From assembly GCF_938045205.1 (NCBI RefSeq), contig NZ_CALIMY010000168.1, forward strand, positions 1-57,581: a DNA stretch of 57,581 nucleotides, in the 5' to 3' direction. The notes below the pieces were generated by a model, which did no database searches, was not told the origin of the DNA, and saw nothing but the letters and a program-made list of their open reading frames with translations. Positions 15,881 to 24,734 of this stretch are shown here, in pieces. Position 1 is the first letter of the stretch; each line of letters opens with the position of its first letter. The DNA comes from an uncultured Campylobacter sp. (GTDB lineage: Bacteria > Campylobacterota > Campylobacteria > Campylobacterales > Campylobacteraceae). The translations under genes were made by a program, and so were the position numbers.

Positions 15881-16653
15881 CTCGTCTCCTTTAAAATTTC
15901 GTTTGCTTTGCGTGCTCCGATGAGCACAGCGCCCATCGCGCCGCAGTAGATTGCGTTTTCGCAAGTAAAAATTTCAGCCCCCAGATGCTCGCCTAGAAGC
16001 TGCTTAAAGAGCGGCACGTTGCTAAGTCCGCCGCTTAAAAAATAAATTTGATTTTCCAGCCGTTTGATGAGAGAGGCGACCTTGTGCGCGGAGGAATCCA
16101 CGATAGCGTAGGCGATTTCGCTAGTTTCAGCTCCGTTTGCACTTAGCGAGACGATTTCGCTTTCTGCAAAAACAGTGCATGTCGAGCTAATTTTAATCGA
16201 GGGATTTTTGCGGGCGGTTTTGTAAATTTCGCTAAGTTCAAGCCCCAAGCGGCCCGCACTGATCTCTAAAAATTTGCCCGTGCCCGCCGAGCATTTGTCG
16301 TTCATGATAAAATCCGCTGGTTTGCCGTTTTCTATTTTGATCGCTTTGGTGTCTTGCCCGCCCACATCGATGACGGTGCAGTCTTGCTCAAATAAAAAGT
16401 GTGCCCCAAGCCCGTGGCATAAAATTTCGCTCATGCTAAGCTGCGCGTACTCCACGCTAACGCGTCCGTAGCCCGTAGCCGTCACTAAGCCCTCTGCGTA
16501 GCCTTTTTGCTCTAAGGCTTGCTTGATCTGGCGCGCGACCTTGACCGCGCTAAAGCCGCTTGGCAGCAAAAACAGTTCGCAAAATTTGCCGCGTTCGTTC
16601 ATAACGGCGACCTTTGATGAGGTCGAACCGATGTCGATACCGATAAAATGCAT
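15877..16653 (-). CDS. ATP-dependent activase/reductase (BadF/BcrA/HgdC family)
   Basis: 258 aa ASKHA-fold ATPase: FIGIDIGSTSSKVAVM for phosphate binding, VIDVGGQDTKAI, and the two bridging-cluster cysteines in NDKCSAGTGKF (C121) and SSTCTVFAESE (C159). Two subunits share one 4Fe-4S cluster and use ATP hydrolysis to push an electron onto the partner protein, analogous in role to the nitrogenase Fe protein. It is the first gene of the operon, coupled to the double-cubane gene by ATGA overlap. No strong SD or -10 is seen upstream. Confidence 0.9.
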   Translation of the reverse strand: MHFIGIDIGSTSSKVAVMNERGKFCELFLLPSGFSAVKVARQIKQALEQKGYAEGLVTATGYGRVSVEYAQLSMSEILCHGLGAHFLFEQDCTVIDVGGQDTKAIKIENGKPADFIMNDKCSAGTGKFLEISAGRLGLELSEIYKTARKNPSIKISSTCTVFAESEIVSLSANGAETSEIAYAIVDSSAHKVASLIKRLENQIYFLSGGLSNVPLFKQLLGEHLGAEIFTCENAIYCGAMGAVLIGARKANEILKETR

Positions 16654-16752
16654 AAAATTTTAAATCCGTCGAAAAATATTTCTACGCCGTAGAACTTTGA
16701 TTTGAATGTTAGTCTTTTTAAGCTTTTAGACTGCTGAAATTTAGCGTAGGCT

Positions 16753-16785
16753 TGCGGCGCGGATAAAATTTAGCTTTGCGCCGCA
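16753..16785 (-). terminator. Hairpin after the DMT transporter pair
   Basis: TGCGGCGC and GCGCCGCA form a perfect 8-bp GC stem with a 17-nt loop, about 20 nt beyond the stop of the second DMT gene. No T-run follows. The rest of the 150-nt gap to the activase gene shows only a weak AGTCT/AGACT inverted repeat around 16709-16731. Confidence 0.4.
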
Positions 16786-16803
16786 TTTGAATTAGATTTA
16801 AAT

Positions 16804-17736
16804 TTAGCGCTCGCGGGCGATTAAAATTCCGCTTAAAATCACCACCGCAATGCCTGCTAGCACGATCGGACCGGGCAGATGATCGCCTAGCATAATGCCG
16901 AGTGCCATGCTAAAGAGGATGTCGCTGTAGCTGATCGCAGCGACTATGCCCGCTTTGCGCGAAGCGGCGTAGGCGCGCGTCATGTAAATTTGAAAGTAGA
17001 TCCCGCTGACGCCCAGAAGCGCCACGAGCACCCAGCCAAAAAGGCTTGGCGGGTTGAAGTAAGCAAGCCTCGCCAAATCTGCCCCGCTGAAAAGTCCTAA
17101 AATTTTAACCTCGCTACCTTCAAGCACCCAGCCCGTTATCATCATCGCAGCACTTAGAAAGGTAGCGGACGAGACGAAAACCAGCACGATGAGGTTTGTG
17201 GCGTAGTGTTTGCGGAGCTCGCGCACGCTCGTGTATGCAAGCCCCGCGCACATGCCGCCGAAGATTCCCACCGCGTCGGTTGCGCTGATGCCGATGTGCG
17301 GGCGCACGACGAGTAAAATTCCGCCAAAGCCGAGCAGTATCGCAAACCAGCCGCGCGAGCTTAGCTTTTCGCCTAAGAAAAATGCCGAAAATAGCGCGGT
17401 GAAAATGGGCGCCGTCTTTTGGAAGGTAAAAGCGGTGCCAAGATCGATGTGAGCGATGTTGTAAAAGGTCGCTAAGATACCGCAGCTGCCGATAAAGCCG
17501 CGAAACGCGAGCAGCCACGGCTTGCCGCCCGGGCCAAGATTTTTTACCCGCCGTAGCGAAAACAGCACGATCGCGATGCCTACGACGTTGCGGAAAAACA
17601 CGATCTCGGCGCTACTCATCCGCTCTGCCATGACCTTGGCTAAAGCGCCGTTTAGCGCGAAATAAAAGCTCGCTACGAGCATATAATAAACGCCCAGATG
17701 TTTCAGCCAAAACGCGGAGTAAAATTTCTGCTTCAT
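16804..17736 (-). CDS. DMT-superfamily (EamA) transporter, copy 2
   Basis: 310 aa inner-membrane protein with about ten hydrophobic helices arranged as two EamA halves; family members export amino acids or metabolites. It shares many blocks with the gene just upstream: YYMLVASFYFALNG against YYMLMACFYNSLTG, FRGFIGSCGI, AFTFQKTAPI and the MTRAYAASRKAGIVAAISY region. It starts 6 nt after the copy-1 stop. Substrate unknown. Confidence 0.88.
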   Translation of the reverse strand: MKQKFYSAFWLKHLGVYYMLVASFYFALNGALAKVMAERMSSAEIVFFRNVVGIAIVLFSLRRVKNLGPGGKPWLLAFRGFIGSCGILATFYNIAHIDLGTAFTFQKTAPIFTALFSAFFLGEKLSSRGWFAILLGFGGILLVVRPHIGISATDAVGIFGGMCAGLAYTSVRELRKHYATNLIVLVFVSSATFLSAAMMITGWVLEGSEVKILGLFSGADLARLAYFNPPSLFGWVLVALLGVSGIYFQIYMTRAYAASRKAGIVAAISYSDILFSMALGIMLGDHLPGPIVLAGIAVVILSGILIARER

Positions 17737-17742
17737 CGCCTG

Positions 17743-18648
17743 CTACTTTCGGTTCGCTACGAGTGCGCCCGCGGCGATGATGAGCGCCATACCCACAAGC
17801 GCCATGAAACTGGGCAAGGCGTCGCCTAGCAGCAGCCCAAATAGCGTCGAAAAGATGATGTCTGCGTAGCTGATCGTAGCTACTATGCCCGCTTTGCGCG
17901 TCGCGGCGTAGGCCTTGGTGACGTAGGTTTGATAAAACAGCCCCAGCAGTCCCAAAAGCACGGCAAAGAGCCAGCCCTGCGCGTTTGGAATTTTAAATTT
18001 GCAAAGCATAAAGCTAAGCGCCGGCGCATCTATAAATTCCGCCGCGATCATAAGCACTACGGGCATTAGCGTGCCGGCAAGAAGCGCCGAGAGGATGATC
18101 GTATCGGAGCTATAGTATTTGCGCAGCCCGCGCACGGAGGTAAGCGCCATTGCGGCGAATAATCCGCTTAAAATTCCAAAAATATCGCTCGGCTGCAAGC
18201 CAAACTGCGGCTGAATTACCAAAACGATGCCCACAAAGCCTAGGCAGACCGAAAACCAGCCCATCGCGCCGAATTTTTCGCCGAGGGTGAAGTACGCAAT
18301 GATCGCCGTCCAAATGGGTGCCGTTTTTTGAAAGGTAAATGCCTCGCCTAGGCTAATGTTAGCGATGTTATAAAAAAATACCATCAGCCCCAAAATCCCG
18401 ATAATGCCGCGAAACGCGAGCGTAAAAGGATGACCGCCCTTGTTTGCGAAGCGCGCCGCGCGGGGACGCGCCTTGATTTTATAAAGCAGGATCAAAAGTC
18501 CGGGCAGATTGCGAAAGAGCACGACCTCAAGCGATGAAATTTGCGCGCCCAAAAGCTTGGCAAAAACGCCCGTAAGAGAGTTGTAAAAGCACGCCATCAG
18601 CATATAATACACGCTTAGATGGTGCAGCAAGAAGTTGTTGTATTTCAT
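17743..18648 (-). CDS. DMT-superfamily (EamA) transporter, copy 1
   Basis: 301 aa with two EamA repeats and about ten transmembrane helices. Tandem paralogue of the downstream gene (shared AFTFQKTAPIW, TKAYAATRKAGIVATISYADI and GDALPS/GDHLPG blocks). The SD AAAGGGA and a TATAAT box about 25 nt upstream mark it as the first gene of a two-gene operon. The two proteins may export related substrates or form a paired system; sequence does not tell. Confidence 0.88.
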   Translation of the reverse strand: MKYNNFLLHHLSVYYMLMACFYNSLTGVFAKLLGAQISSLEVVLFRNLPGLLILLYKIKARPRAARFANKGGHPFTLAFRGIIGILGLMVFFYNIANISLGEAFTFQKTAPIWTAIIAYFTLGEKFGAMGWFSVCLGFVGIVLVIQPQFGLQPSDIFGILSGLFAAMALTSVRGLRKYYSSDTIILSALLAGTLMPVVLMIAAEFIDAPALSFMLCKFKIPNAQGWLFAVLLGLLGLFYQTYVTKAYAATRKAGIVATISYADIIFSTLFGLLLGDALPSFMALVGMALIIAAGALVANRK

Positions 18649-18670
18649 CGCGTCCCTTTAAATTTGCGGA

Positions 18671-18676
18671 ATTATA
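18671..18676 (-). promoter_or_regulatory. -10 box of the DMT operon
   Basis: GTGTATAATTCC on the minus strand gives TATAAT with an upstream TGTG, about 25 nt before the first DMT start codon. Confidence 0.5.
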
Positions 18677-19160
18677 CACGCATAATGATTAAATTTTAAT
18701 ATTCCGCCGTTTTAATATTTCGTCGCGCCGCCTGTTTTTGTGCGCCTGGCGCGACGGCTCGATTTTGCACTTCGGCGCTTGAATGCGCAAAGCAGCCAAA
18801 TTTGCGCAGCTGCGGGCTTTTATGCTTTCGCGCGGTTGTGCTCGTTCCGTGCCTCATTTGCTAGTTTTTCGCGCCCAGGCTGCGGTTTTTAAATTTATAA
18901 AATTTACGCGCAGCTCCGCGCTTCGCGCTATCTGCGGCGACGGATCGCGCGTTTTGATGCCTTGCGTCCGTGCGGCGTCCCGCTAGTGCCGCTGCTCGCG
19001 TATGTGAGCCGCAAGCGCATCTCGTCGAATGCGTCCGTCGCGCTGATGTCTATGCGAGCTGCGGTAAAATTCCATAAAATTTAGCGCCTAAATTTCATAA
19101 AATTTTGCCGCTTCCTTTCGCTAGCGAGCGCGTAGAATTTGGCTTTAATCTATTTTTGGT
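18677..19160. other. Gene-free divergent spacer between DMT genes and der
   Basis: Divergent promoter region. It contains a perfect 9-bp GC-rich inverted repeat (CGTCGCGCC at 18721-18729 with GGCGCGACG at 18748-18756). The 67-codon ORF at 18783-18986 has no SD and no plausible protein character, so I do not call it. Confidence 0.5.
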
Positions 19161-19166
19161 TATAAT
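19161..19166 (+). promoter_or_regulatory. -10 box of the der operon
   Basis: TTGGTTATAATCG places a TATAAT 26 nt upstream of the der GTG start, with T-rich sequence before it. Confidence 0.5.
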
Positions 19167-19191
19167 CGCGCCAAAAACTACAAGGACGAAC

Positions 19192-20577
19192 GTGAAAAGT
19201 TTGATCATCATCGGGCGCCCCAACGTCGGCAAGTCGAGCCTTTTTAACCGCCTAGCGGGCGCTCGTATCGCCATCACGAGCGACGTTGCGGGTACGACGC
19301 GCGATACCAATAGGGTCGAAGCCGAAATTTTCGATCGCCGCGTGCGCGTGATCGATTCGGGCGGCTTAGACGACACATCCGAACTGTTTGCGCGCGTGCA
19401 GGCTAAGACGCTAAGCGAGGCCAAGAGCGTGGATTTGATAATCTTTATGACGGACGGCAAGCTGCTTCCGAGCGATGATGAGCGGCGGATATTTTTCTCG
19501 CTGCAAAAGCTCGGTAAGCCCATCGCCCTAGCGGTCAATAAGATCGACGGCAAGCGCGATGAGGAGCGTAGCTGGGAGTTTAACGAATTCGGCGTTAAAT
19601 TTTTCCCGATCTCCGTTTCTCACAACAGCGGCATCGACGAGCTGAAAGAGTGGATCTACGGCTTTTTGGATCCTGCGCCCGCACAGCAGGACGAGGATGA
19701 AATTTTTGATGATTTTATAGAGGGCTTTAACGACGAGGGCGAGCCGAAAGAGGGGCGCGACGAGGAATTTTATGCTAGCAAAACCATCGGCGTGGGTATT
19801 ATAGGGCGGGTAAATGTCGGTAAATCAAGCCTTCTAAACACGCTTGTAGGCTCGCAGCGCTCGGTCGTGAGCGATTACGCGGGCACGACGATCGATCCGG
19901 TGAACGAAAGCACGGAATTTGAAGGGCGCACGCTTGAGTTTATCGACACGGCGGGCATTCGCCGCCGCGGCAAGATCGAGGGCATCGAGCGTTTCGCGCT
20001 AAATCGCACCGAAAAAATCTTGCAAAGCTCCGACATCGCGCTTTTGGTGCTTGACGCAAGCGAGCCGCTAAACGAGCTGGACGAGCGCATCGCGGGGCTT
20101 GCGGCTAAATTTGAACTCGGGCTTATCATAATTTTAAACAAATGGGATCTTTGCGAGCGCGATTACGACGAGTTTTGCCGCGATCTACGAGATAGGTTTA
20201 AATTTCTTTCATACGCGCCGATCATTAGCGTCAGCGCGACGGACAGGAAGCGGATTCATAAAATTTACCCGCTCATTTTGGAGGTTTATTCAAATTTCAC
20301 GCGCAAGCTCGGCACCGCAAGGATCAATGAAGCGGTAGAAGCCGCGATAAAGGCGCATCCGATACCTCGCGAGCGGGGCAAATCGGTTAAAATTTACTAC
20401 GCCGCGCAGATCGGTTTTGCGCCGCCGAAGATCGCTCTTGTGATGAACCGCCCGCAAGCGCTGCATTTTAGCTACAAGCGCTATTTGATGAACAGACTGC
20501 GCGCGAGCTTTGCTCTTTCGGGAAGTCCGCTAGTGCTGCTGCCGCGCAAAAAAGGGGAGAGCGATGAAGAGCGGTAA
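19192..20577 (+). CDS. der: Ribosome-assembly GTPase Der (EngA)
   Basis: 461 aa. Two tandem GTPase domains (GRPNVGKSS near residue 8 and GRVNVGKSS in the middle; DSGG and DTAG switch motifs; NKID and NKWD base-recognition motifs) and a C-terminal KH-like domain. It acts in 50S subunit assembly. I choose the GTG at 19192: AAGGA lies 6 nt upstream and the -10 box at 19161 fits, whereas the longer ORF start at 19105 would precede the promoter. It overlaps the next gene by 14 nt. Confidence 0.95.
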   Translation: MKSLIIIGRPNVGKSSLFNRLAGARIAITSDVAGTTRDTNRVEAEIFDRRVRVIDSGGLDDTSELFARVQAKTLSEAKSVDLIIFMTDGKLLPSDDERRIFFSLQKLGKPIALAVNKIDGKRDEERSWEFNEFGVKFFPISVSHNSGIDELKEWIYGFLDPAPAQQDEDEIFDDFIEGFNDEGEPKEGRDEEFYASKTIGVGIIGRVNVGKSSLLNTLVGSQRSVVSDYAGTTIDPVNESTEFEGRTLEFIDTAGIRRRGKIEGIERFALNRTEKILQSSDIALLVLDASEPLNELDERIAGLAAKFELGLIIILNKWDLCERDYDEFCRDLRDRFKFLSYAPIISVSATDRKRIHKIYPLILEVYSNFTRKLGTARINEAVEAAIKAHPIPRERGKSVKIYYAAQIGFAPPKIALVMNRPQALHFSYKRYLMNRLRASFALSGSPLVLLPRKKGESDEER

Positions 20578-21535
20578 TATCGTGCTCATCGGCTTTATGG
20601 GGGTCGGCAAGGGCACGGTAGCGCGGGCGCTGGCTGCGCAAAGCGGGATGTTCGCGCTTGATTGCGACGATATGATCGAAAGCTACGCCAATAAAAAGAT
20701 CGGGCAAATTTTTAAAGAGCAGGGCGAGCAGAGCTTTAGAAAGATGGAAGATGGCCTTGCGAAATTTTTAGAAAAGTCTGTCCGCTGCGCTGTGATCTCC
20801 ACCGGCGGCGGCTTTTACGCCGTGAAAAATTTAAACAAAATCGGCACCGTCGTGTATCTGAAATCAAGCTTTGAAGGGATTATTGAGCGCTTAAAAAATA
20901 GCGAAAACGCGGAGAAAAAATTTGCCAAGCGCCCGCTGTTAGCGGATCTGCAAAAGGCCGCGGCGCTGCACGCCCAAAGAGACGGGGCGTATGAAAAAAA
21001 GGCCGACATAGTAATTGATGTCGAAAATAAAAGCGTAAAAAAGATCGTAAAAGAAATTTGCTCCGCCTGCGACGGGCTAAATTTAAAGGGGAAAAAGATG
21101 TCTAAGCAGAAGTGCTCTGGCGGCGGCAAAAATTCCAAGCTGCACGGCAAAGAGGGCAAAAGCTATAAGCTTGAAAAGAAAGAGGCGCTAAAGCAAAAGC
21201 TGCGCGAGCTACTGGAGGGTTTAGAACGCGAGGAAATTCCAAAGCGGGTGATCGCGTGGCACTTCGATCTTTACGAGCCTTACGCGCTTGAGCTCGCGGG
21301 ATCGAGCAGCTTTGATGCGGATGACGACGACTGGGCGTGCGAGGACGAGGATGAGTTCTATCCGCAAAGCTCGCGCTTGCAGCTTGATTTTTTAAGCGAG
21401 CTTTCGTGGCGACAGGTTTTAAAAATGCTCGTGCAGGCTCTGCGCGAGCTGCGAGAGCAGATGCCTGGCGCTAAAATTTTTAAGTGCAAGCACGTCGCCG
21501 TAGGCTTTATAGACGGCGATCTGATTTTGATTTAA
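20564..21535 (+). CDS. aroK: Shikimate kinase fused to an acidic C-terminal region
   Basis: 323 aa, about twice the usual shikimate kinase length. Residues 1-170 are a normal AroK: P-loop GFMGVGKGTVA, DCDD for shikimate, STGGGFYAV, and the lid region KRPLL. It phosphorylates shikimate in the chorismate pathway. Residues 179-323 are an unrelated, unrecognised region with an acidic patch (DADDDDWACEDEDEF) and a helical end. An internal ATG at 21098 preceded by AAAGGGG suggests the C-terminal part was, or still is, translated as a separate 145-aa protein joined by loss of a stop codon. It sits in the der-aroK-trpS operon. Confidence 0.85.
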   Translation: MKSGNIVLIGFMGVGKGTVARALAAQSGMFALDCDDMIESYANKKIGQIFKEQGEQSFRKMEDGLAKFLEKSVRCAVISTGGGFYAVKNLNKIGTVVYLKSSFEGIIERLKNSENAEKKFAKRPLLADLQKAAALHAQRDGAYEKKADIVIDVENKSVKKIVKEICSACDGLNLKGKKMSKQKCSGGGKNSKLHGKEGKSYKLEKKEALKQKLRELLEGLEREEIPKRVIAWHFDLYEPYALELAGSSSFDADDDDWACEDEDEFYPQSSRLQLDFLSELSWRQVLKMLVQALRELREQMPGAKIFKCKHVAVGFIDGDLILI

Positions 21536-21542
21536 AGGAGCA

Positions 21543-22514
21543 ATGATGAGAATTTTAACGGGTCTTCAGCCCAGCGGCAAGCTGCATTTGGGCAACTACT
21601 TCGCGAGTATCAAGCAGATGGTGGATGCGCAAAACGCGGGCGAGCAGATGTTTATGTTTATCGCAAACTACCATGCGCTCACGTCCGTAAGCGACGGCGC
21701 AAAGCTTAAAAACTCCACCTACGAGGCCGCCGCGGCGTTTTTATCGCTGGGAATCGATCCGAAAAAGACGGTGTTTTGGGTGCAAAGCGACGTAAAAGAG
21801 GTGTTGGAGCTTTACTGGATTTTAAGCGGATATGCGCCGATGGGGCTGCTCGAGCGAGCGCACGCATACAAAGACAAGATCGCCAAGGGTTTTGAGAGCA
21901 AGCACGATCTGTTCAGCTACCCCGTGCTGATGGCGGCGGACATCCTGCTATACAGCGCGGAGGTCGTGCCCGTGGGCAAGGATCAGATCCAGCACGTCGA
22001 GATCGCCCGCGACATTGCGCTTAAATTTAACAACGCCCACGGCGAAATTTTAACTATTCCGCAAGCGCGCGTAAATGATGAAGTAGCGATCGTGCCGGGC
22101 ACAGACGGCGCGAAGATGAGCAAAAGCTACGGCAATACGATCGATATTTTTGCAGATGCCGCGACGCTAAAGAAGCAAATTTCAAGTATCGTAACGACTT
22201 CTGAGCCGCTAGAAGCGCCTAAGCAGTGGCGCGGGTGCAATGTCTATAATATCGCGAAGCTATTTTTAAACGAAGCGGAGCAGACGGAGCTACAGGCTCG
22301 TTACGAGCGGGGCGGCGAGGGGCATGGGCATTTTAAGGCGTATCTAAACGAGCTCGTGCTCGGCTACTTCAAAGACGCGCGAGATAAATTCGAATACTAT
22401 CAAAGCCACCGCGAAATTTTGGATGAGATGCTAAGACAGGGCGCGCAAAGGGCGGCTGCGACGGCTACTTCATTGATGCAAAAGGTTCGCGCTGCCGTAG
22501 GGATTTATCGCTAA
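21543..22514 (+). CDS. trpS: Tryptophanyl-tRNA synthetase
   Basis: 323 aa class I synthetase that charges tRNA-Trp. The N-terminal GLQPSGKLHLGNY carries the HIGH-type motif, and GAKMSKSYGN is the KMSKS loop. Length is normal for the bacterial enzyme. The AAGGAG SD lies 7 nt after the upstream stop; the first two codons are both ATG. Third gene of the der operon. Confidence 0.96.
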   Translation: MMRILTGLQPSGKLHLGNYFASIKQMVDAQNAGEQMFMFIANYHALTSVSDGAKLKNSTYEAAAAFLSLGIDPKKTVFWVQSDVKEVLELYWILSGYAPMGLLERAHAYKDKIAKGFESKHDLFSYPVLMAADILLYSAEVVPVGKDQIQHVEIARDIALKFNNAHGEILTIPQARVNDEVAIVPGTDGAKMSKSYGNTIDIFADAATLKKQISSIVTTSEPLEAPKQWRGCNVYNIAKLFLNEAEQTELQARYERGGEGHGHFKAYLNELVLGYFKDARDKFEYYQSHREILDEMLRQGAQRAAATATSLMQKVRAAVGIYR

Positions 22515-22524
22515 GGAGGGTGAG

Positions 22525-23025
22525 ATGACGGATTACGCTAGAGAAATTTTATCTGATGGTAAGCTGCTTCGGCAGAAGCTGGAAATTTTCTTGCAAACTC
22601 CTAGCAAGGTTGAAATTTACGCACGCGCCTGCGAGAAATTTTTCGCCGCGGGCAAGCAGCGCGAGTTAAATTATGTAAGCACGTGGAGTTGGTGGGGATT
22701 TTTCGGCACGCTGTTCTTTTTTCTGTACCGCAAGGAGTATAAAATTGCCGTAGCCCTATTTGCCGTTGTGTTAATTTCCTGCTTTATTCCGTTTTTGGAT
22801 GAATATGATAGAAGTATAGGAATGGCGATTAGCGTCAGTAGCGGAACTATGGCGAAATATTTCGTTTGCTATAGTTTTGTTTCATTGCTGGATAAACAGG
22901 ACGATGAAGCCCTAAGACGGGGCGGCGGCGTGAATAGATGGGCGATATGGCTCGCGGTAATATTTTACGCTTTTGTCGCAATTGTGTTTGCGCTAATAAT
23001 TTCAAACGGCGGCAAAATTCAGTAG
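22525..23025 (+). CDS. Small membrane protein, DUF2628-like
   Basis: 166 aa. A soluble N-terminal 45 residues is followed by the WSWWGFFGTLFFFLYRKEY segment, typical of DUF2628 proteins, and three hydrophobic helices. Function unknown. The strong SD AAGGAGGG lies 10 nt beyond the trpS stop, so it is probably the last gene of the der-aroK-trpS operon. Confidence 0.65.
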   Translation: MTDYAREILSDGKLLRQKLEIFLQTPSKVEIYARACEKFFAAGKQRELNYVSTWSWWGFFGTLFFFLYRKEYKIAVALFAVVLISCFIPFLDEYDRSIGMAISVSSGTMAKYFVCYSFVSLLDKQDDEALRRGGGVNRWAIWLAVIFYAFVAIVFALIISNGGKIQ

Positions 23026-23080
23026 TTTTAAAGGGCTTCCGCGCTCAAAATAGCTAAATAAATTTTAAAAAGGAGTAAGA

Positions 23081-23347
23081 GTGAAAGCGATCGTAACGGT
23101 GATCGGCAAGGACAAGGTTGGCATTGTAGCGGGCGTTTCGGCTAAGCTCGCGCAGCTTGGGCTAAACATAGACGACATCAGCCAGACGGTTTTGGATGAG
23201 TTTTTTACGATGATGGCGGTGGTTTCCAGCGACGAAAAGCAGGACTTCACGGCTCTGCGCGAGGAGCTAAACGAGCTAGGCGAAAAGCTAAAAGTTAAAA
23301 TCAACATCCAAAGCTCGGCGATATTTGACGCCATGCACAACATCTAA
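23081..23347 (+). CDS. ACT-domain regulatory protein (UPF0237)
   Basis: 88 aa single ACT domain: AIVTVIGKDKVGIVAGVSAKLA, then INIDDISQTVL-type strand and a second beta-alpha-beta half. ACT domains bind amino acids. It begins with GTG after an AAGGAG SD, and the stop is 10 nt before the DUF711 gene. The ACT/DUF711 pair is conserved widely in bacteria, so the two likely act together. Confidence 0.88.
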   Translation: MKAIVTVIGKDKVGIVAGVSAKLAQLGLNIDDISQTVLDEFFTMMAVVSSDEKQDFTALREELNELGEKLKVKINIQSSAIFDAMHNI

Positions 23348-23356
23348 GGCGCGCAG

Positions 23357-24694
23357 ATGGACATCAAAAACGTAACCGAAACGATCGCGATGATCGAGGA
23401 GCAAAATTTCGACATCCGCACGATCACGATGGGCATCAGCCTGCTTGACTGCATCGATCCCGATATGGGCAAAGCAGCGGAGAAAATTTACGCAAAGATC
23501 ACCGACAAGGCGCGCGATCTAGTAAAGGTCGGCAATGAAATTTCAGCAGAGCTTGGCATCCCGATCGTAAATAAGCGCGTCTGCGTAACGCCGATCGCCA
23601 TCATCGGTGCGGCTACGGATGCCGTGAGCTACGTGCCGCTTGCTAGAGCGATGGACGAGGCTGCTAAAAAGGTCGGCATCGACTTTATTGGCGGCTTTTC
23701 GGCGCTAGTGCAAAAGGGCTACGCAAAGGGCGATAAAATTTTAATCGACTCCATCCCCGCCGCGCTCGCCGCGACGCAAAAGGTCTGCTCGTCGGTCAAT
23801 ATCGGCTCGACCAAAACGGGCATAAATATGAGCGCGGTCGCCGATATGGGACGCGTGATAAAAGAAACCGCGCGGCTTTCGGATCTCGGCGCAGCAAAGC
23901 TAGTCGTATTTGCCAACGCCGTCGAGGATAATCCCTTTATGGCGGGCGCATTTCACGGCGTGGGCGAGGCAGAAGTCGTTATAAACGTGGGCGTATCGGG
24001 CCCCGGCGTCGTTAAACGCGCGCTTGAGAAGGTGCGCGGAGCGAGCTTTGACGTGGTAGCAGAGACCGTGAAAAAGACGGCGTTTAAGATCACGCGCATC
24101 GGACAGCTCGTCGGCCAAATGGCGTCCGAGCGCCTGGGCGTGAAATTTGGCATCGTCGATCTCTCGCTAGCTCCGACTCCGGCGGTGGGCGATTCGGTCG
24201 CGCGCGTGCTTGAGGAGATGGGGCTAGAACGCGTCGGCACGCACGGCACGACGGCTGCACTTGCGCTGCTAAACGACGCGGTCAAAAAGGGCGGCGTGAT
24301 GGCGTGCAACCAAGTAGGCGGGCTTAGCGGCGCGTTTATCCCCGTCTCCGAAGACGAAGGTATGATCGCCGCAGTGCGCGCTGGCTCGTTAAATTTGGAA
24401 AAGCTCGAAGCGATGACCGCGATCTGCTCGGTGGGGCTCGATATGATCGCAATCCCGCAGGATACGCCCGAGCAAACGATCGCCGCGATCATAGCCGACG
24501 AGGCCGCGATCGGCGTGATAAATCAAAAAACGACCGCCGTGCGCATAATCCCAAAGGGCAAAGAGGGCGACACGCTGGAATTTGGCGGGCTTCTGGGCAG
24601 CGCGCCCGTGATGAGCGTAAATAAAAACTCATCGGCGGACTTCATCGCCCGCGGCGGCCAGATCCCAGCACCCATTCATAGTTTTAAAAACTAA
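23357..24694 (+). CDS. PFL-fold protein, DUF711 (UPF0210)
   Basis: 445 aa, normal family length. Recognisable segments include ITMGISLLDCIDPD, GGFSALVQKGY, NIGSTKTGINM and the C-terminal RGGQIPAPIHSFKN. The family has a pyruvate-formate-lyase-like barrel, but its biochemical role is not established. It is encoded directly after its usual ACT-domain partner and is highly conserved here, with no sign of decay. Confidence 0.9.
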   Translation: MDIKNVTETIAMIEEQNFDIRTITMGISLLDCIDPDMGKAAEKIYAKITDKARDLVKVGNEISAELGIPIVNKRVCVTPIAIIGAATDAVSYVPLARAMDEAAKKVGIDFIGGFSALVQKGYAKGDKILIDSIPAALAATQKVCSSVNIGSTKTGINMSAVADMGRVIKETARLSDLGAAKLVVFANAVEDNPFMAGAFHGVGEAEVVINVGVSGPGVVKRALEKVRGASFDVVAETVKKTAFKITRIGQLVGQMASERLGVKFGIVDLSLAPTPAVGDSVARVLEEMGLERVGTHGTTAALALLNDAVKKGGVMACNQVGGLSGAFIPVSEDEGMIAAVRAGSLNLEKLEAMTAICSVGLDMIAIPQDTPEQTIAAIIADEAAIGVINQKTTAVRIIPKGKEGDTLEFGGLLGSAPVMSVNKNSSADFIARGGQIPAPIHSFKN

Positions 24695-24734
24695 ATTTAA
24701 CCCGCTTAAGGAGAAAAAATTCGAGCTGGCGGGC

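Noticed and set aside
17120..17518. 132-codon ORF inside a DMT transporter gene
   Set aside because: Alternate frame of a well-supported gene; Arg/His-rich composition typical of shadows in GC-rich DNA.
18783..18986. 67-codon ORF upstream of der
   Set aside because: No SD, no protein-like features, lies in a divergent promoter region.
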